Origin: an uncultured Litoreibacter sp.
GTDB taxonomy: Bacteria; Pseudomonadota; Alphaproteobacteria; Rhodobacterales; Rhodobacteraceae
Length of the DNA: 64,000 bases
Reading direction: 5' to 3'
Assembly: GCF_947487515.1 (NCBI RefSeq)
Contig: NZ_CANKWO010000002.1
Span: 434,001 to 498,000, forward strand
Shown: in pieces, positions 1 to 8,985 of the stretch
Layout: each line of letters starts with the position of its first letter
Numbering within the stretch: position 1 is the stretch's first letter
Program-made: the position numbers and the translations under genes
The notes under the pieces: generated by a model
The model's database searches: none
Told to the model about the DNA's origin: nothing
What the model saw: the letters and a program-made list of their open reading frames with translations, nothing else

Positions 1-357
1 ATCAAACATCTGAGACGTTGTTCCAAATCCGCTGAGCTCATCAAGAAGCTCGTATCCATCGCCGCCGTTGGCGGGCAAACCTGCGCCTGCCAAAGTTAAG
101 CGCAGTTGGTCACGACGACTTTCATCTACATAGATGGCGCCCCCCTTCACTTCGAATTCAACGCCCTGCCCTTCCAACTGCTCAATAATCTCGCCTGCGG
201 CATTCGGTGCTAAACCGCTAAACAACAGCCCCATATTCGGAGTCGCAGCGACTCGCGTTAAAAATAGCACACCAAGCATTACGAGAACGGCAGAGCCGAT
301 TACTGTTACTCGTTTTCGCCCATCCAAAGCAGTCCAAATATCTTGAAATTGCTGCAC
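1..357 (-). CDS. fliF: Flagellar MS-ring protein FliF (N-terminal part)
   Basis: FliF builds the MS ring of the basal body in the inner membrane, the platform for the rotor and the export gate. The 119 N-terminal residues are visible; the rest lies beyond the left edge. The first transmembrane helix is at about residues 17-35 (GSAVLVMLGVLFLTRV). It is followed by the FliF/YscJ-type region with the family signatures GLLFSGL and GLPANGGDGYELLD. I place the start at a GTG (355-357) because a good ribosome site GGAGAGG lies 6 nt upstream and no closer ATG fits. It diverges from fliL across 117 bp that hold a CtrA-like box. Confidence 0.93.
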   Translation of the reverse strand, partial: MQQFQDIWTALDGRKRVTVIGSAVLVMLGVLFLTRVAATPNMGLLFSGLAPNAAGEIIEQLEGQGVEFEVKGGAIYVDESRRDQLRLTLAGAGLPANGGDGYELLDELSGFGTTSQMFD

Positions 358-418
358 GTTGAACCTCTCCTAAAACGAGTCGTTCTAACTCGCTGACACC
401 CACATAAAGTGATCAGCC

Positions 419-433
419 TTAACAATCGGTTAG
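419..433. promoter_or_regulatory. CtrA-like box between fliF and fliL
   Basis: The sequence TTAACAATCGGTTAG matches the CtrA consensus TTAA-N7-TTAA at 7 of 8 positions. It lies 61 bp upstream of the fliF start and 41 bp upstream of the fliL start, so it could serve both divergent promoters. CtrA control of flagellar genes is known in Rhodobacterales; binding here is inferred. Confidence 0.55.
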
Positions 434-474
434 TCGGTTGAAGCTTATACCTGAAAAAAATTGGTGAGAATCAA

Positions 475-963
475 ATGGCTGATGAAACAGATAGTGAAAC
501 TGAAGATGCACCTCCCAAAAAGGGAAAACTCGGCCTTATTTTGGGGTTGGTCTTGGCCATCGCAGGTGGTGGCGGGGCATTTTTCGCGGCGTATAGCGGT
601 ATGATTCTCGCACCGACACCTGTTGAAGAAGTTGAGGCTACTCATGAGGAAACAGAACCTCTTCCTGCTATTAGTTTTGTACCGATAGAACCGATAGTTA
701 TAACTGTCGGTCGATCTGGATCGCGGCAATTGCGTTTCCGGGCTGAACTTGAGGTGGACCCCGAACGAACTGACGATGTTGCACTACTCATGCCCAGAAT
801 TTTGGACGTATTGAACGGCTATCTTCGTGCAGTAGATTTGGCCGAACTTGAAAACCCTGCTTCACTCATAAGACTGCGCGCACAAATGTTACGTCGAATT
901 CAAATCGTAACTGGTCAAGGTCATGTGCGCGATCTTCTCATTACCGAATTCGTATTTTCATGA
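475..963 (+). CDS. fliL: Flagellar basal body-associated protein FliL
   Basis: FliL is a single-pass inner-membrane protein that surrounds or supports the stator units and affects torque. The 162-aa product has a charged cytoplasmic N-terminus, one transmembrane helix at about residues 19-40 and a periplasmic domain. That domain carries the FliL pattern of a beta-strand (FVPIEPIVITV), a central RFRAELEV strand and the C-terminal DLLITEFVFS. It is the first gene of a nine-gene rightward series (fliL to the coiled-coil gene after flhB) with short spacings or overlaps. A second, diverged FliL-family gene lies at 8982-9464. Confidence 0.93.
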   Translation: MADETDSETEDAPPKKGKLGLILGLVLAIAGGGGAFFAAYSGMILAPTPVEEVEATHEETEPLPAISFVPIEPIVITVGRSGSRQLRFRAELEVDPERTDDVALLMPRILDVLNGYLRAVDLAELENPASLIRLRAQMLRRIQIVTGQGHVRDLLITEFVFS

Positions 964-972
964 GGGCTTAGA

Positions 973-1344
973 ATGAATTTCTTATCCGACATCCTTCTTG
1001 GCTTTGGGGCCATCGCAGCGGCAATCTATTGCTTTGTTCTGTCGCGAAAACTTTCAAACTTAAAGGGGCTAGATCAGGATCTAGGATCCGCGATTGCAGT
1101 GCTATCTGGTCAAGTAGATGAAATGACCAAAGCCCTAGCTTCTGCTCAAAACACGGCTAGCGATTCGGCACAACAACTTGAAGCTAGAACCGCTGCTGCG
1201 ACACAGGTTTCTGAACGGTTAGAACTGATGATTGCCGCACTGCAAGACCTTTCGGAAACGGATGATGATCCAATTCCAGATGAGCAACCACAGCCCACGA
1301 ATGAAGTCTTATTTGTTCGAAACGCATCAAGGCAGGCATCATAA
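973..1344 (+). CDS. Membrane-anchored coiled-coil protein of the fliL-motE interval (DUF6468-like)
   Basis: The 123-aa product has one N-terminal transmembrane helix (about residues 5-23). A long alanine- and glutamate-rich helical stretch follows (about 30-95, probably coiled coil) and then a proline-rich tail. It resembles the DUF6468 proteins that sit between fliL and motE in alphaproteobacterial flagellar loci; I make that assignment from memory of size and context. It starts 9 nt after fliL and its stop overlaps the motE start (TAATG). The role is unknown; position and topology suggest a basal-body or stator accessory protein. Confidence 0.72.
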   Translation: MNFLSDILLGFGAIAAAIYCFVLSRKLSNLKGLDQDLGSAIAVLSGQVDEMTKALASAQNTASDSAQQLEARTAAATQVSERLELMIAALQDLSETDDDPIPDEQPQPTNEVLFVRNASRQAS

Positions 1345-1907
1345 TGGCGCATTCAAGAAAGAATAAGACCGTTCGAGGCGTGCTTACATTCATAGTTTCA
1401 ATGTTACTTCTATCAGGAAGCATTCGTCTCGGGTCCATTGGCTTTGCAATTGCGTCCAGCCCGAAAGAGCTTCCAGTTGAGGCTGTATGCGTCACCGATG
1501 CAGAAACGCAAGAATTGATGGCAATGTTAAACCAAAGATCAAAGAGCATTGATTTGCTTGAAAAGGCCCAGGCGGAACGTGAAGTAAAACTTCGGCAAGC
1601 CGAAGCTGACATTTTGGCGAACCTGGAGAGAGTTGAAGCAGCAGAAGCGAAACTAGCCCAAACCATACAACGCGTAGATAGTGCCTCTTCCGATGACATT
1701 GGCCAGCTAACAGCCGTCTATCAATCCATGAAACCGAAGGATGCCGCCTTGTTATTTGAACAAATGAGCCCTGACTTTGCATCAGGGTTTCTCAGCCAAA
1801 TGCCTCCAGCAGTGGCTGCCGGAATATTGTCCGGTTTATCCGCAGAAAAAGCATATGCGATAAGCGTTGTCCTTGCCGGTCGAAATGCAGACGCCCCAAA
1901 GCAGTAA
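1344..1907 (+). CDS. motE: MotE-family flagellar protein
   Basis: The 187-aa product has an N-terminal hydrophobic segment (about residues 13-37), a long coiled coil (about 60-112) and a C-terminal MgtE-N-like helical domain (about 118-180, with MKPKDAALLFEQM and MPPAVAAGILSGL). This is the architecture of MotE. In Sinorhizobium meliloti MotE is a periplasmic chaperone that stabilises the motility protein MotC. No obvious MotC is seen, but the large exported protein two genes downstream (2809-4641) could be the client. The start overlaps the stop of the preceding gene by one base. Confidence 0.8.
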   Translation: MAHSRKNKTVRGVLTFIVSMLLLSGSIRLGSIGFAIASSPKELPVEAVCVTDAETQELMAMLNQRSKSIDLLEKAQAEREVKLRQAEADILANLERVEAAEAKLAQTIQRVDSASSDDIGQLTAVYQSMKPKDAALLFEQMSPDFASGFLSQMPPAVAAGILSGLSAEKAYAISVVLAGRNADAPKQ

Positions 1908-1942
1908 CTACCCTCGATAGAACACAGGAAGGAGCATAACAA

Positions 1943-2812
1943 ATGGTTGGAATCGTTGGTATAATTGTCGTTTTTGTAATGGTCTTCGGAGGATATCTCG
2001 CCGCTGGGGGTAAAATGGGTATCATCCTGAAATCGCTCCCCTTCGAGTTCACAATGATTGGGGGAGCTGCGCTGGGAGCATTCCTTATTAGTAATGATTT
2101 CGCCGGAGTGAAACACACTGTCAAAGATGTTGGTAAAGTTTTCAAAGGTCCAAAATGGAAGAAGCAGGATTACCAGGACCTTTTATGCTTGTTGTCAGAG
2201 TTGCTACGCGTTGCAAGACGGAGTCCTGTGGAACTCGAGCCACATATCGAAGCCCCGGAAGACTCTGCAATTTTTGGATTGTATCCAAAAATTCTTGGCG
2301 ATCATGAAACCGTAAATCTCATTTGCGATACCCTGCGCTCTGCGGGAATGAATTATGACGACCCACACCAAGTGGAAGAAGTTTTAGAAAAACGGATCGA
2401 AGGAAATGCCCACCATGCACTGCATTCAAGTCATGCAATGCAAACTATCGCTGACGGGCTGCCCGCCTTGGGAATTGTGGCGGCTGTATTGGGTGTTATC
2501 AAGACAATGGGGTCAATTGACCAACCTCCCGAAATTCTCGGGAAACTGATCGGTGGCGCGTTGGTTGGAACGTTTTTGGGCGTGTTTCTGGCATATGGAT
2601 TCATTGGCCCATTCGCAGCAAAAATACAAACAGTCACTGAAGACGAAGGAAACTTTCAATCATTAATACGAGAAATACTTGTAGCAAATCTCCACATGCA
2701 TTCTGTGAACATGTGTATAGAAGTCGGCCGACAAAACACCCCTAGTACCCTTCGCCCTACTTATTCCGAACTGGAAGAGGCACTCAAAGGCGCGCGAAAG
2801 GATGCCGCATGA
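1943..2812 (+). CDS. motA: Flagellar motor stator protein MotA
   Basis: MotA is the four-helix inner-membrane subunit of the proton-driven stator and contacts the rotor FliG through its cytoplasmic loop. The 289-aa product has two N-terminal transmembrane helices (about residues 1-22 and 33-50), a cytoplasmic loop, and two C-terminal helices (about 170-190 and 200-225). The conserved GIVAAVLGVIKTMG and GTFLGVFLAYGFIGP blocks are present. GGAAGGAG-like sequence (AGGAAGGAG) precedes the ATG. Its partner motB is not adjacent but lies about 36 kb away at 38409-39227. The stop overlaps the next gene by ATGA. Confidence 0.95.
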   Translation: MVGIVGIIVVFVMVFGGYLAAGGKMGIILKSLPFEFTMIGGAALGAFLISNDFAGVKHTVKDVGKVFKGPKWKKQDYQDLLCLLSELLRVARRSPVELEPHIEAPEDSAIFGLYPKILGDHETVNLICDTLRSAGMNYDDPHQVEEVLEKRIEGNAHHALHSSHAMQTIADGLPALGIVAAVLGVIKTMGSIDQPPEILGKLIGGALVGTFLGVFLAYGFIGPFAAKIQTVTEDEGNFQSLIREILVANLHMHSVNMCIEVGRQNTPSTLRPTYSELEEALKGARKDAA

Positions 2813-4641
2813 AGTTCACTATTTTGGCGATTGCTATCTGTTTTCCACTCTCCCTGTTTGCTAAGCCTGCGCTTGTAAAATCTGGAGAGCACAAAGAATT
2901 CTCTAGGCTTGTCATCTATACGGGTGACATTCCTAAATGGGAAAAAACTAAAACAGGTGACAATGTAGCTATCTCACTTCTCGGATGGTCTTCAAATTTT
3001 GACACTTCAAGCGTGTTTACATTCATTCCGCAGACGCGCGTGAAAAAGATTCAAAAAACAGATAGCGAACTCCTTCTAACCCTTGGGTGCAACTGCTCGG
3101 TTGAAGTGTCACCCATTTCAGGAGTCGGGCTGAAGATCGATATCATTGACGTCGCCGCCTCATCGCCCACGCTTCGTTTGGAGGCTCCCAAATACGCAAA
3201 TTGGTTCGCGCCTAACGAAATGGTTAGCAAAAACGAAACATCTGCCGCAACTCGCCATCTTCGAAGTGCTTTGGAAAAGAGTATAGACACCGCCTCAAAC
3301 CAAAGAATCTTAGATCCATCGGCGATATCTCAACTCACAGATAGTTCCCAAAGCCTTACAATTCGGCCCCACGAGCCCGTCCCAATATCACAACTTCGAA
3401 TGCGAAGCCGAACAACTGCAGAGTCTTCGGAACAAAAGAACGACAACCCCGCGTTGATCAAACTGAAGTGCCCGCCAATTCGGCACGGGGACATAGAAAA
3501 CTGGGGAACATCTGACCCGTTCGCTCTTCAACTCGCAGACCTGAGGCGAGAATTGGTAGGAGAGTTCGATGCTGTCCATACTAAAACGGCGCACAAGTTG
3601 GCGCGGTTGTACTTGCATTTTTCAATGGGTGCCGAAGCTATTTCTACTCTGAATTCTCTTAGCCAGCACAGACACAATGATGACCTCATACTACCTATTG
3701 CGAACCTACTAGAGGGAAACATGTTAAATGAACTAAAGGTCAACATACCCTTGAATGGATGCACCGGATCCAACGCAATATGGGCCGCACTGATGAGTGC
3801 CGAAGATACGGAAATTTCTGAACCACAAATCAAAATCATTTTGAAATCATTCGCCCTGCTACCTGATCAGTTGCAGACAGTGCTGGCTCCTAGGCTTTCT
3901 AAGAGACTGCTCGCAGAGGGAAAGGACGTGGCAGCAAGCGTGTTGACGAAGCAGGCATCTAGAGGCAAAGAGGCTAAAGATCTTCTCTCCTATAACTTTA
4001 AGGACGTTACCGTTCCTCAGTTGGAAACTCAAATTTCGAAAGGGAACATAGATACTCCTCCAGCCTTATTGGAGTATATGGATCGCAACCTTCAGAGCGG
4101 CACCCCGATCGATGGGGATATTAAAGTCATCGCTGAATCCTTCGCTGTCCAACAAGCAGGAGATGCTATCGTTCCTCAAATTCAATCTTCGTTAGTAAGA
4201 AACGCGGCACTGGAAGGTGATTTTACGCTTGCTCTCACATTAGCTTTGGAGAACGAGCTTTTAGACCAAAGGGGTGACACAATCCCATATATTGTGAGCG
4301 CAGCCTTAAAAAATGGAAGCAATTTCGATTTGGCGAAGTTCTCGATACTACTTAAAAATAATATTGACCTAAAAACGTTAAGCTTCGACGCTAGAGCCGA
4401 AGTATCAAAAAGATTACGTGAAGTTGGATTATATAAACTTTCGGATCAATTCATACTCAAATATAGATCAGAAACGCCCTCTCAATCAACGACTTCCAAG
4501 GAAAGCGTTCCCGCGAGCAGTAATCGCCCTCAACCTCCAATCGACGGCTCTCTTCAGCAAGCCAGGATCATTACTCAAGAAAGTTCAAAGTTGAGAGCAG
4601 ACATTGCAGAGACAATAGCAAACCGCGTACCAATTAACTAA
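2809..4641 (+). CDS. Large exported protein of the motA-flhA interval; candidate MotC-like motility factor
   Basis: I do not recognise a named family for this 610-aa protein. It has a clear signal peptide (about residues 1-18, cut after LFA). A beta-rich N-terminal domain (about 27-115) looks AMIN-like. A low-complexity linker follows (about 140-215), then a long alpha-helical region (about 235-555) resembling TPR/SEL1-type repeats, and a Ser/Pro/Gln-rich tail. Four cysteines after the signal peptide (C94, C96, C221, C318) could form disulfides. It overlaps motA by 4 nt and precedes flhA, and motE lies just upstream. In rhizobia MotE is the chaperone of periplasmic MotC, so a periplasmic stator-associated role is a reasonable inference. 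Local base composition is visibly more AT-rich than the metabolic genes. Confidence 0.8.
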   Translation: MKFTILAIAICFPLSLFAKPALVKSGEHKEFSRLVIYTGDIPKWEKTKTGDNVAISLLGWSSNFDTSSVFTFIPQTRVKKIQKTDSELLLTLGCNCSVEVSPISGVGLKIDIIDVAASSPTLRLEAPKYANWFAPNEMVSKNETSAATRHLRSALEKSIDTASNQRILDPSAISQLTDSSQSLTIRPHEPVPISQLRMRSRTTAESSEQKNDNPALIKLKCPPIRHGDIENWGTSDPFALQLADLRRELVGEFDAVHTKTAHKLARLYLHFSMGAEAISTLNSLSQHRHNDDLILPIANLLEGNMLNELKVNIPLNGCTGSNAIWAALMSAEDTEISEPQIKIILKSFALLPDQLQTVLAPRLSKRLLAEGKDVAASVLTKQASRGKEAKDLLSYNFKDVTVPQLETQISKGNIDTPPALLEYMDRNLQSGTPIDGDIKVIAESFAVQQAGDAIVPQIQSSLVRNAALEGDFTLALTLALENELLDQRGDTIPYIVSAALKNGSNFDLAKFSILLKNNIDLKTLSFDARAEVSKRLREVGLYKLSDQFILKYRSETPSQSTTSKESVPASSNRPQPPIDGSLQQARIITQESSKLRADIAETIANRVPIN

Positions 4642-4737
4642 AACACAACATCAATTCGCCTATCATTGTGCAACACCCGGGTGGCCTAATCTTTCAGAGC
4701 CCCTTCTATCTAATTTTGCACAAACTGGCTCTTTTTC

Positions 4738-6801
4738 ATGAAACTACTTCTGCAACCCACTGTCGCCCTAGCAGTTGCGCTCATGGCAATCATTGTGATG
4801 ATGATATTGCCCATGCCTTCATGGGTTCTGGATCTAGGTCTTGCTGCCTCCTTTGGCTTGGCAATCTTAATGTTCACAACCACATTGTTCCTGGAAAGGC
4901 CTTTGGATTTTTCCGCGTTTCCTACAATTCTCTTGGCGTCACTGATGCTGCGCCTTTCTCTCAATATTTCATCAACCAAACTCATCATCGGCGAAGGCCA
5001 CACTGGGACCGGTGCCGCGGGAAACGTCATAGAAGGGTTTGCAAGCTTCGTCATGGGAGGAAGCGTCTATCTGGGCCTGGTCGTCTTTAGCGTCCTCCTA
5101 ATTGTTAACTTTATCGTTATCACCAAAGGTGCAACGCGCATGGCCGAGGTCGGAGCTCGTTTTGCGTTAGATGGGATGCCGGGAAAGCAATTGGCCATTG
5201 ATAGCGATATGTCGGCAGGGGCTATCGACCACAATGAAGCCAAATCCAGAAGGGAAAGAGAGCAAGCAGAAACGACTTTCTTCGGCTCTCTCGATGGCGC
5301 GTCGAAGTTTGTAAAAGGCGATGCTGTAGCCGGACTACTTATCACGATGTTGAACCTCGTAATGGGCCTCATAATAGGCGTTGCTTCACACGAAATGCCT
5401 TTGGGCTTGGCGTTTGAAACCTACGCAATTCTTACAGTTGGAGACGGGCTCGTAACTCAAATTCCCGCGGTGATTATTTCCATTGCAACAGCGTTACTAT
5501 TGGCCAGAGGTGGTACCAGCGGAGCGACCGATATCGCGTTGGTGGAACAGATCGGTCGGCACCCTGCCGCTTTAGCAACCGTCGGGGTACTTATGATTTT
5601 CTTCGCTTTGGTTCCTGGCCTTCCATTCGCACCATTCGTTCTCGGAGCCATAGTTTTGCTCGCTTCGGCCTACCACTTTAAACGAAAAATTGATCTTACC
5701 CCCGAAACTGTCGCACCGGTGTCGATTGACCGCGTCCCCGAAAAATCGATGGGAGACATTCTGGATCTTGATGAAATTCATGTCGAGTTTTCACCAGATT
5801 TGGTCATGATGGCACTAGATCCAGCCACAGGCTTGGAGACCCGAATAGGTAACATGCGAAGCCATGTTGCCACGAGTTTTGGTTTGGTTTTACCTGAAAT
5901 TCGATTGACCGATGACGCTTCCTTGAAATCAGGAACCTATCGAATACGCATTCAGGGCGTCGTCAAAGCAGAAGACCGCTTACACCCTGATTCGGTATTG
6001 GCCCTCCTGCCTTCGAATGATCCGAACGCGATCGAGGGGGAAACGGTGAAAGAACCGGTCTATGGAGCGCCGGCCAAATGGATTGGCCGGAAGCGAAAGG
6101 AAGAAGCAGCATTGGCTGGGTGCACAGTCGTATCCCCACCTGAAATCCTTGCCACGCATCTTCTTGAAGTCGTTAAGAATAATTTCCCCCGCCTGCTGAG
6201 CTTAAGAAGTTTGCAGCGGTTACTCGATGAGTTCACTAACCTCTCGGACTCTAAACGAAGCGACTCGAACAAGAAAATTCTGGACGACCTCATTCCAGAG
6301 AAAGTTTCCATTGAAACGCTGTTACAGGTGTTGCGACTGTTGTTGGAAGAGCAAGTATCCATCAGAAATTTACCAGTAATTCTAGAAAGTATCGCCGAGG
6401 GGAGATCAATTCATTCGACCGCCGAGGCACTATGTGAACACACCAGGCAGCGACTGGGTGCTCAAATATTTAGCGATATAGAGCGCGATGACGGCTCACT
6501 CCCATTGCTGCAACTTTCTCAAGACTGGGAAGATATTCTCAGCAAGTATTCATCACCCGAAAGCCAGCCATCTGGAGTTGCGTTACCTCCAGAGGAATAC
6601 TCAAAATTGGTTGAAAATTTGACCCAGAAACTATCTCACTTGAACGACGCAAATGTATTCCCAGCAGTCGTTACATCGGGTCAACGTCGGCGATTTTTGC
6701 ATCTACTCCTCTCAAGTCGCGGCATAAAAACTTCCATTTTGTCATATGAAGAAATAGCGCAGGACAGCCGTCCCGCCATTGTGGGCGTGGTTCCCGCCTA
6801 A
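4738..6801 (+). CDS. flhA: Flagellar export gate protein FlhA
   Basis: FlhA is the large component of the flagellar type III export gate. It conducts protons and receives chaperone-substrate complexes through its cytoplasmic domain. The 687-aa product has about eight N-terminal transmembrane helices within residues 1-315. The FHIPEP-family signature RMAEVGARFALDGMPGKQ with AIDSDMSAGAID lies in the loop after helix 4. A soluble C-terminal domain follows from about residue 330. There is no strong ribosome site before the ATG, and a 96-bp gap separates it from the preceding gene. Its stop overlaps fliR by one base. Confidence 0.97.
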   Translation: MKLLLQPTVALAVALMAIIVMMILPMPSWVLDLGLAASFGLAILMFTTTLFLERPLDFSAFPTILLASLMLRLSLNISSTKLIIGEGHTGTGAAGNVIEGFASFVMGGSVYLGLVVFSVLLIVNFIVITKGATRMAEVGARFALDGMPGKQLAIDSDMSAGAIDHNEAKSRREREQAETTFFGSLDGASKFVKGDAVAGLLITMLNLVMGLIIGVASHEMPLGLAFETYAILTVGDGLVTQIPAVIISIATALLLARGGTSGATDIALVEQIGRHPAALATVGVLMIFFALVPGLPFAPFVLGAIVLLASAYHFKRKIDLTPETVAPVSIDRVPEKSMGDILDLDEIHVEFSPDLVMMALDPATGLETRIGNMRSHVATSFGLVLPEIRLTDDASLKSGTYRIRIQGVVKAEDRLHPDSVLALLPSNDPNAIEGETVKEPVYGAPAKWIGRKRKEEAALAGCTVVSPPEILATHLLEVVKNNFPRLLSLRSLQRLLDEFTNLSDSKRSDSNKKILDDLIPEKVSIETLLQVLRLLLEEQVSIRNLPVILESIAEGRSIHSTAEALCEHTRQRLGAQIFSDIERDDGSLPLLQLSQDWEDILSKYSSPESQPSGVALPPEEYSKLVENLTQKLSHLNDANVFPAVVTSGQRRRFLHLLLSSRGIKTSILSYEEIAQDSRPAIVGVVPA

Positions 6802-7574
6802 TGCATCTAATCGCCTCATCATTCACATTTTGGGAGGATTACGTCTGGATTGTCTCACTAGTATTTTTCCGTGTTGGCGCCGCGATGGCCTTGCTTCCTG
6901 CATTTGGGGAACAAGTCGTTCCCGCACGTGTAAAAATATCAGCGACGATCGCGTTTTCAATCGTTCTAACTCCGCTAGTTTGGTCGGATATTGAGCATGT
7001 CACGACATTGAAGGCATGGATCCCCCTGATTGGCCCCGAGGTCGTATCCGGATTGCTTATCGGGTTTACTTTCCGAATGATGGTTTTTGTGCTTCAAATT
7101 GCAGGTACAATTGCCGCTCAATCGACTTCTTTGTCCCAGTTTTTTGGTGGTGGACTAGGGGCCGACCCACAACCCGCGTTCAGTACATTACTTGTTGTTT
7201 CTGGGCTTTGCTTGGCTACCCTGTTGGGCCTCCACATTCGGATTATCGAATTGTTGCACAGCTCGTATCTTAGCTTTCCTGTGGGAAATTGGCCCATGAC
7301 TGGGGCTTCAGCAGAATGGGCAATGACAAAAGTGACATATATTTTTGGATTGGGTTTTACGCTCGCCGGACCGTTTGTCTTGGCCTCACTCATCTATAAC
7401 TTAGGCCTTGGCGCGATCAACAAGGCGATGCCGCAGTTAATGGTAGCACTTGTAGGGGCGCCTGCCATAAGCTTTGGTGGATTGGCGCTTCTGTTGGTGT
7501 CCTCTCCAATCATTCTTACGGTCTGGGGGCGAAGCTTTGCTTGGATCACGAGCCCAGCAGGAGCTGGATTCTAA
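6801..7574 (+). CDS. fliR: Flagellar export protein FliR
   Basis: FliR is part of the FliP5-Q4-R1 core of the flagellar export channel in the MS-ring pore. The 257-aa product has the expected size and about six hydrophobic helices. The family blocks FFRVGAAMALLPAFGEQVVP near the N-terminus and GLGAINKAMPQL near residue 210 are present. It is coupled to flhA and flhB by one-base stop/start overlaps (TAATG at both ends), so the three export-gate genes are probably translated together. fliQ lies in the opposing operon at 12180-12449; fliP is not in the window. Confidence 0.95.
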   Translation: MHLIASSFTFWEDYVWIVSLVFFRVGAAMALLPAFGEQVVPARVKISATIAFSIVLTPLVWSDIEHVTTLKAWIPLIGPEVVSGLLIGFTFRMMVFVLQIAGTIAAQSTSLSQFFGGGLGADPQPAFSTLLVVSGLCLATLLGLHIRIIELLHSSYLSFPVGNWPMTGASAEWAMTKVTYIFGLGFTLAGPFVLASLIYNLGLGAINKAMPQLMVALVGAPAISFGGLALLLVSSPIILTVWGRSFAWITSPAGAGF

Positions 7575-8656
7575 TGTCGGAGGCATCAGACACAGGTGAA
7601 AAAACACATGAACCTACGCCCAAAAAGCTTCTAGATGCGCGAAAGAAGGGGCAAATACCCAAGTCCACCGATTTGTCAGCGTCTGCCGCCTACCTTGGAC
7701 TTATCTTGGCTCTGACTATTTTGGGGCCAACATCAATCTTAGGCGCGTCCTCCAAGTTGAGCCGGTTCATTGCGGACCCCACCGCCTTCGTTTCACAAGA
7801 AGGCGCAATTGAATTAGCAAGTATCTCCAGAGTTATAGGGTCTGTAAGTGTGGCAACTCTCATCCCTTTCTTTGCTGTTCCTGCGCTCGCCGTCCTCCTC
7901 AGCTTGATTTCGCAACAGGCGATCACATTTGCTCCGTCGAAATTGGCACCGAAGCTAAGCAAAATTTCACCAATCACATCCGTGAAAAACAAATTTGGGA
8001 GTTCTGGGCTGTTTGAGTTCGCAAAATCAGTTGTAAAACTGGTTATCGTGGGATTGGTGATGTTTTGGTTTATTCGTTCCAGCCTTCCTGAAATGCTTCA
8101 GATAATTGGGTTAGAACCACGTCAACTGACCGCATCTCTTGGAAACAACATTCTTTCTTTTCTTACTATTATCCTAGTCATTTCAGTTGCCATAGGCGGT
8201 ATCGACTACCTATGGCAGCTCGCAGAGCACTTGCGGAAAAATAAAATGTCCCGAAAAGAAGTAGAGGACGAGAGTAAAGAAGCTGAAGGGGATCCTCACA
8301 ACAAACAAGCGCGGCGGCAACGGGGATATGAAATCGCTATGAATCAAATGCTTGCCGATGTTCCTGAGGCCGCAGTCGTGATCGTTAACCCCACTCATTA
8401 CGCCGTCGCATTGAAATGGGACCCGCTATCCGCAAGCGCTCCCATTTGTGTTGCCAAAGGAACGGATGAGATAGCTATGCGTATTCGAGAAACCGCCGCT
8501 GAATTCTCTGTTCCGATTCACCGCGACCCCCCAACTGCGCGCTCCTTGTTCGCACGAATAGATGTGGGTCAGGAAATATGGCCAGACGACTACAAAGCCG
8601 TCGCGGCTGCCATTCGATTTGCTCAATCAATAAATTCTAAGGCAAAGCAAATCTGA
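7574..8656 (+). CDS. flhB: Flagellar export switch protein FlhB
   Basis: FlhB sets substrate specificity of flagellar export and switches from rod/hook to filament substrates after autocleavage. The 360-aa protein starts EKTHEPTPKKLLDARKKGQIPKS, the family N-terminus. It has four transmembrane helices to about residue 215 and a charged cytoplasmic linker. The autocleavage motif NPTH is at residues 272-275. An in-frame ATG 33 nt upstream lies inside fliR; I prefer 7574 because it overlaps the fliR stop by one base and gives the normal N-terminus. FliK (19048-20610) is its expected partner for the switch. Confidence 0.96.
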   Translation: MSEASDTGEKTHEPTPKKLLDARKKGQIPKSTDLSASAAYLGLILALTILGPTSILGASSKLSRFIADPTAFVSQEGAIELASISRVIGSVSVATLIPFFAVPALAVLLSLISQQAITFAPSKLAPKLSKISPITSVKNKFGSSGLFEFAKSVVKLVIVGLVMFWFIRSSLPEMLQIIGLEPRQLTASLGNNILSFLTIILVISVAIGGIDYLWQLAEHLRKNKMSRKEVEDESKEAEGDPHNKQARRQRGYEIAMNQMLADVPEAAVVIVNPTHYAVALKWDPLSASAPICVAKGTDEIAMRIRETAAEFSVPIHRDPPTARSLFARIDVGQEIWPDDYKAVAAAIRFAQSINSKAKQI

Positions 8657-8985
8657 TGAATGAAGAAGAACTCATTCCGGCACTAGATGCGGTGTATCAA
8701 ATGGATCAAGCGCGTTTGGCCAAGTTGCACGATCAGGTTTCTGAGTTACAGAAACTGATTAACGGCTTAGAAGCCCCCATTCCACAAAAGGAGGGAGTGC
8801 TGACACGTATCGAGTTTGCGCAAAATCTGAATCGCCACAATGAGTGGCGCGCACAAGAAGTCATAAGACTCAAGCGAATGATCTACGACCTCGCACCTGA
8901 GATCGATGAGGCAAAACAAATGCTCGCAGTCTCCTTTGGGCGCTTGGAAGCGCTGCGAGCCATAATCACAGAAATGAAAAACTAA
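8656..8985 (+). CDS. Small coiled-coil protein downstream of flhB, possibly FliJ-like
   Basis: The 109-aa product is almost entirely charged amphipathic helix without a signal peptide or membrane segment, so it should be a cytoplasmic coiled-coil protein. Its start overlaps the flhB stop (TGATG), which argues for a flagellar export or chaperone role. FliJ, the coiled-coil stalk of the FliI ATPase, is usually about 140-150 aa and next to fliI. Here fliI (13628) has no adjacent fliJ, so this gene is a candidate for a short FliJ. The assignment is inference. Its stop codon overlaps that of the convergent second fliL gene by 4 nt. Confidence 0.7.
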   Translation: MNEEELIPALDAVYQMDQARLAKLHDQVSELQKLINGLEAPIPQKEGVLTRIEFAQNLNRHNEWRAQEVIRLKRMIYDLAPEIDEAKQMLAVSFGRLEALRAIITEMKN

